The translations under genes were made by a program, and so were the position numbers. The notes below the pieces were generated by a model, which worked only from the letters and a program-made list of their open reading frames with translations, was not told the DNA's origin and did no database searches. DNA of 14,685 bases from Pseudomonadota bacterium (GTDB taxonomy: Bacteria; Pseudomonadota; Alphaproteobacteria; Rhizobiales; Xanthobacteraceae): the NCBI GenBank assembly GCA_023430245.1, contig JAEZBA010000421.1, positions 1 through 14,685 of the forward strand, written 5' to 3'. Of this stretch, positions 1-7,646 are shown in pieces (position 1 is the stretch's first letter; every line of letters begins with the position of its first letter).

Positions 1-3000
1 GTCCGAGCCCCAGCACCGCGCGTACGATCGCGGCGGACTGCGCATTTCGTTCCAGATTCGCAATGAAGGTCTGGTCGATCTTGATCTTGTCGAACGGGAA
101 GGACTGCAGATAGGACAGCGACGAATAGCCGGTGCCGAAATCATCCATGGCGATGCGCACGCCGAGGGCCTTGAGCCTGCGCAGGATCGACACCGCGCGC
201 GAGTAGTCGTCCATCAGCGCGCCCTCGGTGATTTCGAGCACGAGACGCTCGGGAGGAAGGCCGGTCTCCAGCAGGACCGAATGCACCATCGGCACGAGTT
301 CGGGACGGCGCAACTGCACCGGGGACAGGTTGATCGCGATCTGCAGCGGCTTGCGCCATGATGCCGCTTCGCGACAGGCTTCGCGCAACACCCATTCGCC
401 AATCTGGTCGATCAGGCCGCTTTCTTCCGCGAGCGGAACGAAGGTGCCGGGCGGCACGAAACCGCGGCGCAGGTGATCCCAGCGCAGAAGCGCTTCGAAA
501 CCGATGATCTGGCCGGTGACGCGTGCCTGCGGCTGGTAATAGATCTGCAATTCGTTGCGCGACACTGCGAGCGTGAGATCGGCCTGCAATGCGCGCCGGT
601 CGTGCAGCATGCGGTCCATGTCGGCTTCGAAGAACCTGACCGCGCTGCGGCCTTCGGCCTTGGCGCGGTAAAGCGCGGCGTCCGCGTTGCGCAGCAGCGC
701 GACCGCATCGGTGCCGTCGGCCGGATACATCGCGATTCCGACGCTCATGCCGAGCCGGACCTTGCGGCCGTCGCAATCGATGTCCTCGCTGACAGCTTCT
801 ACCAGCCGTTCGGCCATCGCGGTGGCAGCCTCCGGCATCGTGCCATCGACGCAGATCGCCATGAATTCGTCGCCGCCAAGCCGCGCGAGGAAGGCGTCGC
901 CGGCCGCGCTCCTCATCCGCCTTGCGACTTCGAGCAGGACATTGTCGCCGGCCGCGTGACCGTAGAGATCGTTGACCTCCTTGAAGCGGTCGAGATCGAT
1001 GCACAGCAGCGCGAATTGCGTCCCGGCCTCAGCGGCGTCTTCGACGGTCTCCGCGAGCTTCATGTTCAGGGCGGCGCGGTTGGCGAGATCGGTGAGCGGA
1101 TCGTGATGAGCAAGATGGGCGATGCGGGTTTCATAGCGCTTGCGCTCGGTCACGTCCTCAATGACCGTCAGGAGATATTCAGGCTCGCCGTTATCGCCGT
1201 CGATCGCGACACGCTTTGACGCGACATCGCGCAGACGTCCGTCCAGAGTGCGGGTGACGTGGAAGTCAACCGTCATCTGCCCGGTGCGCAAGGCCTCGCG
1301 GTCGCGTGCAACAATGACGGCGGCCTGTTCCTTGTCGAAAATCTGCTCGGTGGTCTTTCCGATCATCTCGTCCCGCGATGCGCCAAGCAGGTCTTCGCCA
1401 GCGCGGTTGACGAAGGTGTACGCACCGGTTCTGGCGTCCTTCACGACCAGCATTTCCGGAATATTTTCGATGACGGCGTGCAGCATATTGCGCGCGCGCT
1501 CGAGCTCCCGCTCGCTGCGGTTCTGCTCGGTCACATCCTCGATGACGTTCAGAATGTATTCGGGCGTTCCGTCCTTTGCGAAAATCACAATTCGCTTGGA
1601 CCTGACATCGCGCGCCCGCCCGTCGAGCGTGATCACCGATCGGCTTTCAATAGTAAACTGGCCGGCTCGAATGGCCTCATCGTCGCGCTTCCGTACCTGG
1701 ACGGATTCGAATTCCGGAAAAATGTCGTCGCAGGTCTTGCCGATGAAATGCCGCTTTTGAATACCGAACAGCTTTTCGCCGGCACGGTTGATGAACACGT
1801 ATTGCCGGGTCGTTGCATCCTTGACGATCAGAGTCTCCGGAATGTGCTCGACCATGGCGCGCAGCATGTTGCGCGTATGCTGCAACTCCTTTTCGTCGCG
1901 GCGACGATCCGTAATGTCCTCGTGGGTCGCCACCCAGCCGCCGTCGCCGGTCGGGCGGTTGGTGACGCAACAGGTCCGGCCGTTGCCCAGTTCGGTAATC
2001 CTGGTCATCGTCTCGCCGGCGTCCATGTTCCGGCGCAACGCGTTAAGGTAGTCGTCGATGTCGTCGAAGAAGGTTCCGGCGGCGGTCCGCAGTTCCAGCA
2101 CACGCCGGATCGGGAGCCCGGGTTTGATCTGTTCGGCCGGGAGGCTGTAGATGTCGATGAAGCGGTCGTTGCAGACCACGAGCTCGCCGGCCGAGTTATA
2201 CATGACCAGGCCCTGGATCATGTGACTGACCGCGGTGTCGAGCCGCGTGTTGGCGCGCTCCAGTTCGTCAGTCTTCTCGGCGAGCCGGGCTTCGCGTTCG
2301 AGCAGCGAGGCTTTGGAGGCGGCAAGTTGCGCGAACTGGTAGTACAGCGCGTAAATCAGCAGTAGCGCGCAGATCAAGGCCAGCGCTGTGCCGAGCCCGA
2401 TCGCCGTCGCACGGTATTTCCAGCTGGCCAGGGCGGCGCTCTTGGGGACGCCGACATTCACGACCAGCGGCAAGTCCTTCAACGGCCTGACCGACATCAG
2501 ACGCGGTACGCCGTCAAACCCTCCCGTCGATACGAAATGCCCGCCACCCTCCTGCACCACGCGGTACCATTGCGAGGATGCGGGCAGCCGGCGCCCGGTG
2601 ATGTTGTCGATATCGGGATAGCGTACCAGAGCCAGCCCGTCGTCACGCAACAGCGCGAAAGCCTGCTGCCGCGACGCATTAATCGAGCGATAGATGTGCT
2701 GGAAATAGGACGGCTTTACTGCGGCAAGCACGACGCCGAGGAATTCTCCGTCGGGCCCATTGATGCGTCTCGCAAAGAAGATGTTGGGTTGACCGCTGAT
2801 GCGATTTTGCAAGACGCTGCTGACATACAGTTTCGACTCCGGATGGTCGCGCGCCTGCATGAAATAATCGCGGTCGGAGAAATCCCCCGGGGCTGCAGGC
2901 CAGCTCCGCGATCCGTTGACGTTCTGGCCGTCCTTATCGATTAATCCGATCGCTTCGGTCTGCGGCAGCCGCACCAGCCGCTCCACCAGATATTCGTGGG

Positions 3001-3286
3001 TAAGCTTGCTGCGGATGGACGCGTTGTAGTCCTTGTCCGGCAGTTCGCTTTTCTCACCGACCCGTTCGGCGATCTCCGACATTGCGATGTCGATCGCCTG
3101 TACCGCACGGGCGGTCTGTTCGGCCAGCACGATTGCGAGGTTGTTGGTGTCGTTGACGGCGTCGTTGATTGCGTCGTTGCGTAACGCTGCGAGCGTTGCG
3201 GCGATGGCGACCACCGCGACCCCGATCAGGCCGAGCGCCAGCAGCAACAATCCGCGAAACGAAAGGCGAGGCAAGAAGGAGAACAA
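1..3286 (-). CDS. Membrane c-di-GMP protein: periplasmic sensor, 3 PAS, GGDEF and EAL (3' end off window)
   Basis: Probably makes and/or degrades cyclic di-GMP in response to signals. About 1095 residues are visible and the frame is open to the left edge. Domains in order: TM1 about 12-35; periplasmic region about 36-290, probably a Cache-type sensor; TM2 about 293-318; a coiled linker; PAS1 about 350-465; PAS2 about 472-595; PAS3 about 599-720; GGDEF with an intact GGDEF motif at 804-808; EAL with EAL at 931-933. The EAL domain also shows INLS, EITE, DDFGTGYSSL and KIKID, the residues expected of an active phosphodiesterase. The RxxD inhibitory site before GGDEF is not seen. The frame has no upstream ATG. 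I chose TTG at 3286 because GGGGAG lies 8 bases before it and the reading starts just ahead of TM1; an in-frame TGA stands upstream at about 3313. The first in-frame ATG would lose TM1. Domain calls are firm; the sensor class and ligand are unknown. Confidence 0.93.
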   Translation of the reverse strand, partial: MFSFLPRLSFRGLLLLALGLIGVAVVAIAATLAALRNDAINDAVNDTNNLAIVLAEQTARAVQAIDIAMSEIAERVGEKSELPDKDYNASIRSKLTHEYLVERLVRLPQTEAIGLIDKDGQNVNGSRSWPAAPGDFSDRDYFMQARDHPESKLYVSSVLQNRISGQPNIFFARRINGPDGEFLGVVLAAVKPSYFQHIYRSINASRQQAFALLRDDGLALVRYPDIDNITGRRLPASSQWYRVVQEGGGHFVSTGGFDGVPRLMSVRPLKDLPLVVNVGVPKSAALASWKYRATAIGLGTALALICALLLIYALYYQFAQLAASKASLLEREARLAEKTDELERANTRLDTAVSHMIQGLVMYNSAGELVVCNDRFIDIYSLPAEQIKPGLPIRRVLELRTAAGTFFDDIDDYLNALRRNMDAGETMTRITELGNGRTCCVTNRPTGDGGWVATHEDITDRRRDEKELQHTRNMLRAMVEHIPETLIVKDATTRQYVFINRAGEKLFGIQKRHFIGKTCDDIFPEFESVQVRKRDDEAIRAGQFTIESRSVITLDGRARDVRSKRIVIFAKDGTPEYILNVIEDVTEQNRSERELERARNMLHAVIENIPEMLVVKDARTGAYTFVNRAGEDLLGASRDEMIGKTTEQIFDKEQAAVIVARDREALRTGQMTVDFHVTRTLDGRLRDVASKRVAIDGDNGEPEYLLTVIEDVTERKRYETRIAHLAHHDPLTDLANRAALNMKLAETVEDAAEAGTQFALLCIDLDRFKEVNDLYGHAAGDNVLLEVARRMRSAAGDAFLARLGGDEFMAICVDGTMPEAATAMAERLVEAVSEDIDCDGRKVRLGMSVGIAMYPADGTDAVALLRNADAALYRAKAEGRSAVRFFEADMDRMLHDRRALQADLTLAVSRNELQIYYQPQARVTGQIIGFEALLRWDHLRRGFVPPGTFVPLAEESGLIDQIGEWVLREACREAASWRKPLQIAINLSPVQLRRPELVPMVHSVLLETGLPPERLVLEITEGALMDDYSRAVSILRRLKALGVRIAMDDFGTGYSSLSYLQSFPFDKIKIDQTFIANLERNAQSAAIVRAVLGLG

Positions 3287-3294
3287 GGTCCGCG

Positions 3295-3300
3295 CTCCCC
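3295..3300 (-). promoter_or_regulatory. Ribosome binding site deciding the TTG start of the GGDEF/EAL gene
   Basis: GGGGAG on the minus strand, 8 bases before TTG at 3286. It is the only Shine-Dalgarno-like match between the in-frame upstream TGA and the first transmembrane segment, so it supports the non-ATG start. Confidence 0.5.
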
Positions 3301-3470
3301 GGACTTTTTGTCATTGCCTCCGTCATAGCGGTTGCGGTTTTTTGAATCGTGAAAGGCCTCTCGCAATTCAAGATTGTTCTGAATCAACGCTTACAAATTA
3401 CTCATCCTGCGAGTTCCGGCGCCATGGTCAGTTTTCATTAACCAACGCGCGGCGCCGGAAACGCCAAATC

Positions 3471-4100
3471 TCAGGGCATCGGGATTTCGCCGACGTCCTT
3501 CGGGACCTTGTATCCGCGCTGGACCGCGGGGCGTGCCGCGATCGTTGTGTACCAGCGCTTCACGTTGGGAAACTTGTTAAGGTCGACTTCCTGCCATTCG
3601 AAGCGCGAGATCCACGGCCAGATCGCGATGTCGGCAATCGAATAATCGCCGGCGACGAAGTCGCGGCCTTCCAGCCTGCGGTCGAGGACGCCATAGAGCC
3701 GCTGCGCTTCCTTCGAATAGCGTTCCTCGGCATAGGCGGATTTGCCCTTGTTGTATTTCACGAAATGGTGGACCTGGCCGAGCATCGGGCCGGGACCGCC
3801 CATCTGCCACATCAGCCACTCGATCACGCGGTAACGGTCTTCGCCCTGTTTCGGCAGCAGCTTGCCAGTCTTGTCGGCGAGATAGATCAGGATCGCGCCG
3901 GACTCGAACAGCGACATGCCGTTGTCGTTATCGACGATGGCGGGGATACGGTTGTTCGGCGAAATCTTGAGGAAAGCAGGCGCGAATTGCTCGTCCTTGG
4001 AGATGTCGATGGCGTGTGCCTTGTAGGGCAACCCCATTTCCTCGAGCGCGATCGATGCCTTGCGTCCGTTCGGTGTCGTCCATGTGTAAAGATCGATCAT
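3471..4100 (-). CDS. Glutathione S-transferase, YfcG/Ure2p-like (nu-class type)
   Basis: 209-residue cytosolic GST, the usual family length. The N-terminal thioredoxin-like half begins IDLYTWTTPNGRKASIALEE and has the cis-proline glutathione segment NNRIPAIVD followed by LFESGAILIYLADK. The helical C-terminal half contains DYSIADIAIWPW. The TxxNGRK start and the MxxQMGGxGPMxGQ-like stretch are typical of YfcG-type disulfide-bond oxidoreductases, which bind GSH/GSSG and have weak classical transferase activity. I start at 4100, not at the ATG-like codon six residues upstream (4118), because GAGGAA lies just before 4100 and homologues begin with MIDLYTW. It follows the amidohydrolase by 57 bases on the same strand and is probably co-transcribed. 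The physiological substrate is unknown. Confidence 0.93.
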   Translation of the reverse strand: MIDLYTWTTPNGRKASIALEEMGLPYKAHAIDISKDEQFAPAFLKISPNNRIPAIVDNDNGMSLFESGAILIYLADKTGKLLPKQGEDRYRVIEWLMWQMGGPGPMLGQVHHFVKYNKGKSAYAEERYSKEAQRLYGVLDRRLEGRDFVAGDYSIADIAIWPWISRFEWQEVDLNKFPNVKRWYTTIAARPAVQRGYKVPKDVGEIPMP

Positions 4101-4157
4101 CGTTTCCTCAGTTCGCATGTTGATTGGCGCAAAAGCGCTGCCGTGACGCGGGTGGTT

Positions 4158-5492
4158 CTATCGCGGCGTCAGATTTTTGACCACCGTCCCGTTTTTCATG
4201 ATGACGAAAAAGTTTTTGGCGGGATCGGCGATGAGTTGAATATCTTCCAGCGGATTGCCATCGACCAGGATCAGATCGGCAAGCGCGCCTTCCTCGACAA
4301 CGCCCAGCTTGCCGGGATAGGGGCTGCGCAATCCTGACAGGGCGAGCATGTCGGCATTCACGGATGTCGCCATCGTCAGCAACTCCGCAGGGGTGTACCA
4401 GCGCGTCATCTTGGCAAGCATCCCGCCCTGCCGGCCCGCAAGTTGCGGGGAAAACAGGATATCGGTGCCGAAGGCGGTCTTGATTCCGAATTGCTTCGCA
4501 AAGCCATAGGCGCGATCGGTCCCGGCCACGACCTGCGCCTTCTTGTAATGCTGAAGCGACCCTGGCGGGAACGGCACCGCATCCTCGTCGTCAAGGAAGG
4601 GCTGGATGCTGAGCCAGATGCCCTTGTCCGCCATCATCTTCGCGGTCGCTTCATCCATCAAATGGCCATGGTCGATGACCTTCACGCCGGCCGCGATGGC
4701 GCGCTGGATCGCAGCCGAAGTGTAGGCATGCACCGTGACATAGGTGCCCCAGTTCTCCGCCGCCTCGACCCCAGCGCGCAACTCTGCCTCGGTGAAGGTC
4801 GAAACATCGATCGGCGAGTGCGGCGAGGAGACGCCGCCGCCCGCGGTCAGCTTGATCTGCGAGGCGCCCATCATGAGCTGCTCGCGCACCCGCATGCGCA
4901 CCATGTCCGGACTGTCCGCGACCATGGCGCCGCCGATCTCTTCCATGCGGCTCAGCCGTCCGCCGATCGCGCGCGGGATTTCAAACGTCTGGCGGAAGTC
5001 GCCGTGACCGCTGGTGACGGTGATCATGGCGCCGGACGGGAAGATGCGCGGGCCGGCGACCAGTCCCTGATCGATCGCCTGTTTCAGGCCGAACGCTGGC
5101 CCGCCAAGGTCGCGCACGGTGGTGAAGCCGCGCATCAGGGTGTCGGTGGCTTCCAGTGCGGCGAGAATATTGACGTAGCCGACGTCGCCCGTGATCGCCT
5201 GTTGCGCGGTGGGACGCACCAGGATCGTGTGCCAGTGCGCGTCGATCAGGCCGGGCATTAGAGTGCGCCCGCCGCCCGCAATCACCGTCGTCGCTGCGTC
5301 AGCTGCGATCGGCGCGGTGGAAATGCGTTCGATCGTATTGCCTTTGACAAGGACATTCGACGGCGCCGACAGCGCTGCGCTCTTGCCGTCGAAGATGCGA
5401 ACATTGTTGAAGAGGGTTTGCGCGCTTGCAGACACGCTCCACGCTGCGCCCAGCACGGCGATGCAGAACAGTCGGGTCAGCAGGTGCGTCAT
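4158..5492 (-). CDS. Exported metal-dependent amidohydrolase (imidazolonepropionase/prolidase-like)
   Basis: 444 residues. The N-terminus is a clear signal peptide (hydrophobic core about 8-20, likely cut after SASA at 24), so the enzyme acts in the periplasm. Metal-site residues of the amidohydrolase superfamily are visible: HWH (H86, H88), a lysine that could be carboxylated (K214, in QIKLTAGGG), H255 (VTVHAYT), H275 (VIDHGH) and D344 (FGTD). The closing ADLILVDGNPLEDI segment is also typical of the superfamily. Its nearest characterised relatives by motif are the Xaa-Pro/Xaa-Arg dipeptidase-like members; the substrate cannot be read from sequence. The start at 5492 follows GGGAGAACGCC and opens the signal peptide; a longer frame begins with TTG at 5552 but would bury that signal. 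It lies 81 bases after the cytochrome gene. The signal peptide argues against a role as cytosolic allantoinase despite the urate genes upstream. Confidence 0.9.
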   Translation of the reverse strand: MTHLLTRLFCIAVLGAAWSVSASAQTLFNNVRIFDGKSAALSAPSNVLVKGNTIERISTAPIAADAATTVIAGGGRTLMPGLIDAHWHTILVRPTAQQAITGDVGYVNILAALEATDTLMRGFTTVRDLGGPAFGLKQAIDQGLVAGPRIFPSGAMITVTSGHGDFRQTFEIPRAIGGRLSRMEEIGGAMVADSPDMVRMRVREQLMMGASQIKLTAGGGVSSPHSPIDVSTFTEAELRAGVEAAENWGTYVTVHAYTSAAIQRAIAAGVKVIDHGHLMDEATAKMMADKGIWLSIQPFLDDEDAVPFPPGSLQHYKKAQVVAGTDRAYGFAKQFGIKTAFGTDILFSPQLAGRQGGMLAKMTRWYTPAELLTMATSVNADMLALSGLRSPYPGKLGVVEEGALADLILVDGNPLEDIQLIADPAKNFFVIMKNGTVVKNLTPR

Positions 5493-5573
5493 GGCGTTCT
5501 CCCGGCGTCTTTGACAGACGGTATCGCACGGCAGCGCGCGCGGACAGGTCAAGAATGCGCGCTGACAGCGGCG

Positions 5574-6626
5574 TCAGTTCTTCTTCTGCTGCGCCTTGAG
5601 TTTCGCGATCGCAGCCCGGATCGGGCCGAAGGGCCCGTACATATGCTGCTTCTGGCTGAAGCCATCGGCATAGGGGCCGTAAGGAATATCGACTGGCTTG
5701 TTCAGGCGGTCCGGGAAATCCTTGTCGAGGTCGGCGCGCTTGGGGCGCGGCTGCGAGATCACATAGGCGCCGACGTCCCAGGCGTCCTGCTGCGAGACCC
5801 GCGGCAGTGTGTAGCTGGTGCCGTTCGGCATGTTGAAATGCACGAAATTGGCGATGGTAATCAGCGTTGCCATGCCGGCGCCGTCGTTGAAGGAATCCGG
5901 CCCCCATAGCGGCGGATTGACGTAGCCGAAATTCGGCAGGCTGCGGTTGCGCAGCACGCCGCGTCCGTCGAGTTGATGACAGGGCGCACAACTCTTCTCG
6001 TAAATCGCCTTACCGCGCACCGGATTGGCGGCGCGTTTCAATTCCGGCATCTTGCCTGCGCCGAGGCCGGACAGCTTCTCGCCGCGCTTGGCGCCGGTGG
6101 ACAGGAAATTGATATAGGCGACGAAAGCCTTAATCTCCTCGGACTCGAGCGGCAGCGGCTTGCCGTTCATCGACCGCGTCATGCAGGAATTGATGCGGTC
6201 CTCGATCGTAATCTCCTTGCCGGCCTCGAACGAATATTGCGGAAACAGACCCTCCAGGCCCCAGAGCGGAATGCCGAATTTCTTGGTGCCAGCATTCAGA
6301 TGACAATTTGAACAGGCGAGGTTGTTGCCGGCATATCGTTTAGCCTCGTCGGGAACAGCGGGTCCGATATGTGCGTAGGTCGCGGTGACCAGATCGCGGC
6401 CGCGGCGGATCAGCATGCCGGCGGCGTCATAGGGCAGGGCGCCGATCTGCGGCACCGACCAAGAGGGGTCCGCGGGAGCATAGAGATCCTGCGCCGATGC
6501 GGGGTGCCCCAGCGCGAAACTTGCAAGAAGCGCGATGGCAAGACCGCGCAGGCGCCGCCATGTGGCCGGTGCGTCAACTGCCGCGATAGGTCGCGTAGCT
6601 CCAGGGCGTGACAAGAAGCGGCACAT
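5574..6626 (-). CDS. Exported dihaem cytochrome c, TsdA (thiosulfate dehydrogenase)-like
   Basis: 350 residues with a signal sequence (hydrophobic segment about 27-40, likely cut after ASA near 45). Haem 1 site CSNCH is at 105-109, haem 2 site CAPCH at 213-217. Between them, LWGLEGLFPQY and EDRINSCMTRSMNGKPLP (141-158) match the TsdA/SoxA-like pattern; C148 sits where TsdA uses a cysteine as distal ligand of haem 1, and M266 is a possible ligand for haem 2. The tail has the DFPDRLNKPVDIPYGPYAD block common in this family. TsdA enzymes oxidise thiosulfate to tetrathionate or the reverse, but no sox genes are here. ATG 6626 is preceded by GGAAGG at 8 bases and lies inside the urate fusion gene, a 53-base overlap implying translational coupling. 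It could instead be an electron-transfer partner. Family membership is fairly firm, substrate is not. Confidence 0.88.
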   Translation of the reverse strand: MCRFLSRPGATRPIAAVDAPATWRRLRGLAIALLASFALGHPASAQDLYAPADPSWSVPQIGALPYDAAGMLIRRGRDLVTATYAHIGPAVPDEAKRYAGNNLACSNCHLNAGTKKFGIPLWGLEGLFPQYSFEAGKEITIEDRINSCMTRSMNGKPLPLESEEIKAFVAYINFLSTGAKRGEKLSGLGAGKMPELKRAANPVRGKAIYEKSCAPCHQLDGRGVLRNRSLPNFGYVNPPLWGPDSFNDGAGMATLITIANFVHFNMPNGTSYTLPRVSQQDAWDVGAYVISQPRPKRADLDKDFPDRLNKPVDIPYGPYADGFSQKQHMYGPFGPIRAAIAKLKAQQKKN

Positions 6627-7458
6627 GATAATGGCCTTCCGGCTCGGCAATCGAAAACCGGATCGGCACCACATCGAGGAACGGCGGGTCCGATTGCGCG
6701 GTCGCGTTGCCGGCGAAATAGTCCGATACGGCGAAGTTCAGTTCATATGAACCGATTCGCAGTGGGCCGTCTGCCATCAGCGGCCGGTCGGTGCGGCCGT
6801 CGGCATTGGTCAGGGCCTCCGCCACCAGTGCCCGGGCACTGGCGCCGACTTCATAGAGTGACACCTTCACACCCTGTGCCGGCTTGCCGCTGACATTGTC
6901 GAGCACATGCGTCGACAGCCGTCCTTCGGTCTTCGGTTTGCCAGGGCCGTCGACCCGGGCGACCAGGCGGAGCCGGGTGATCAGTCCGATCTCGTCGAGC
7001 GCCGTCTGGCGCTCGGTTTCCGGATCGTTCGACAGCCGCCGCTCGAACTCTCTCAGGATCGAGTCGCGGGTGTGCCGCCGTACGCAGATGATGAACGGGA
7101 ACCCGAATTTCTTCGCATAGGCCGCATTCAGTGCGGTGAATGTCTTAAATTCCGCATCGCTCAGCCGGTCCAGCCCGAGCGAGCCTTGCTCCGCCTGGGA
7201 ATCCGCCGTGATGTCGAGACGCTTCACCTTCGAGCCAAGTTCGGGATGGGCCCGGATCAAGGCCAGTTGGCGCTCGACGGGGCTTGCCCGCACCACCCCC
7301 ATCATCGCGTCATGCAGGGCCGCGACCGTCGGAAACGGCCTGTAGCCGAACGCCGCGTCGGCGACCCACGAGGCATGCTCGAAAATATCGCCGACCGCGC
7401 CCGAAAAGGCGGGGAAAGGAAGCGAATTCAGCGATTCCAGGGTGAACAATTTGCTCAT
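6574..7458 (-). CDS. Bifunctional OHCU decarboxylase / 5-hydroxyisourate hydrolase (UraD-UraH fusion)
   Basis: 294 residues catalysing the two steps that follow urate oxidation. The C-terminal domain (about 178-294) is the transthyretin-like hydrolase turning 5-hydroxyisourate into OHCU: it has LSTHVLDNVSGKPAQGV (H184), TNADGR (R222), HYHVPLLVTPWSYATYRGS and the diagnostic YRGS end. The N-terminal domain (about 1-165) is OHCU decarboxylase, giving (S)-allantoin: it has RAHPELGSK (H71), SQAEQG (E90) and KFGFPFIICVR. Both domains are cytosolic and keep their expected catalytic residues. ATG 7458 is used; a TTG four codons upstream is possible, and neither has a strong ribosome site. It is the first gene of the minus-strand block and divides the divergent spacer with the sigma factor gene. 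No urate oxidase is in the window, so the first step must be encoded elsewhere. Confidence 0.95.
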   Translation of the reverse strand: MSKLFTLESLNSLPFPAFSGAVGDIFEHASWVADAAFGYRPFPTVAALHDAMMGVVRASPVERQLALIRAHPELGSKVKRLDITADSQAEQGSLGLDRLSDAEFKTFTALNAAYAKKFGFPFIICVRRHTRDSILREFERRLSNDPETERQTALDEIGLITRLRLVARVDGPGKPKTEGRLSTHVLDNVSGKPAQGVKVSLYEVGASARALVAEALTNADGRTDRPLMADGPLRIGSYELNFAVSDYFAGNATAQSDPPFLDVVPIRFSIAEPEGHYHVPLLVTPWSYATYRGS

Positions 7459-7489
7459 GCGCCCCGACAATAGCGGATGGCGTTGGAGA

Positions 7490-7509
7490 CGTCATTGATA
7501 ACAATGACG
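7490..7509. repeat. Perfect inverted repeat, candidate operator
   Basis: CGTCATTG, spacer ATAA, CAATGACG: an 8-base perfect arm, 20 bases overall. Its centre lies about 42 bases before the urate fusion gene start. Size and position suit a dimeric helix-turn-helix regulator repressing or activating the minus-strand operon. Which protein binds it is not known. Confidence 0.6.
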
Positions 7510-7511
7510 AA

Positions 7512-7535
7512 ATTCCCCTATTGGGAATATTCCCC
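7512..7535. repeat. Clustered ATTCCC/GGGAAT half-sites
   Basis: ATTCCC (7512-7517), five bases, GGGAAT (7523-7528), then ATTCCCC again (7529-7535). This gives one inverted pair and one direct pair spaced 17 bases start to start. It directly follows the 7490-7509 palindrome and overlaps the weak plus-strand -35 candidate. Confidence 0.4.
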
Positions 7536-7599
7536 CGCTGCATTAGTAAAGAACGGGGTAACTTTCGGCCCCGCCCAGAAAATCGCTCACATCCATTTG

Positions 7600-7613
7600 A
7601 ACCGGGTCCGGTT
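7600..7613. repeat. Palindrome AACCGG-GT-CCGGTT before the ECF sigma gene
   Basis: A perfect 6-base arm with a 2-base centre, ending 33 bases before the sigma factor start. It could be an operator or, if transcribed, a short leader hairpin. GAAC overlapping its left edge could be part of an ECF -35 element, which would be the site of autoregulation. Confidence 0.4.
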
Positions 7614-7646
7614 TTCCCGCGACCAAACCATGAGCCGGCCGTCCCG

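Larger units (their letters stand above)
7459..7646. promoter_or_regulatory. Divergent intergenic control region (uraD-uraH fusion / ECF sigma)
   Basis: 188 bases between divergently transcribed genes, so both promoters should lie here. It holds a perfect palindrome (7490-7509), a cluster of TTCCC/GGGAA half-sites (7512-7535), a CGGGG/CCCCG pair (7554-7558 with 7569-7573) and a palindrome AACCGGGTCCGGTT (7600-7613). One weak plus-strand promoter reading is TTGGGA (7521-7526), 17 bases, TAGTAA (7544-7549). Another is an ECF-like GAAC (7599-7602) with a CGCGA-like -10 near 7618-7622. No coding frame is convincing. Confidence 0.6.

Noticed and set aside
1259..2365. Long plus-strand frames across 473-2944
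   Set aside because: They are shadows of the minus-strand GGDEF/EAL gene, whose PAS, GGDEF and EAL motifs are unmistakable.
4128..4139. GCGC-AAAA-GCGC between the amidohydrolase and GST genes
   Set aside because: Only four base pairs and no U-tract; too weak to call a terminator.
4443..5261. A 272-codon plus-strand frame opposite the amidohydrolase
   Set aside because: No motif; the opposite strand carries all amidohydrolase metal ligands.
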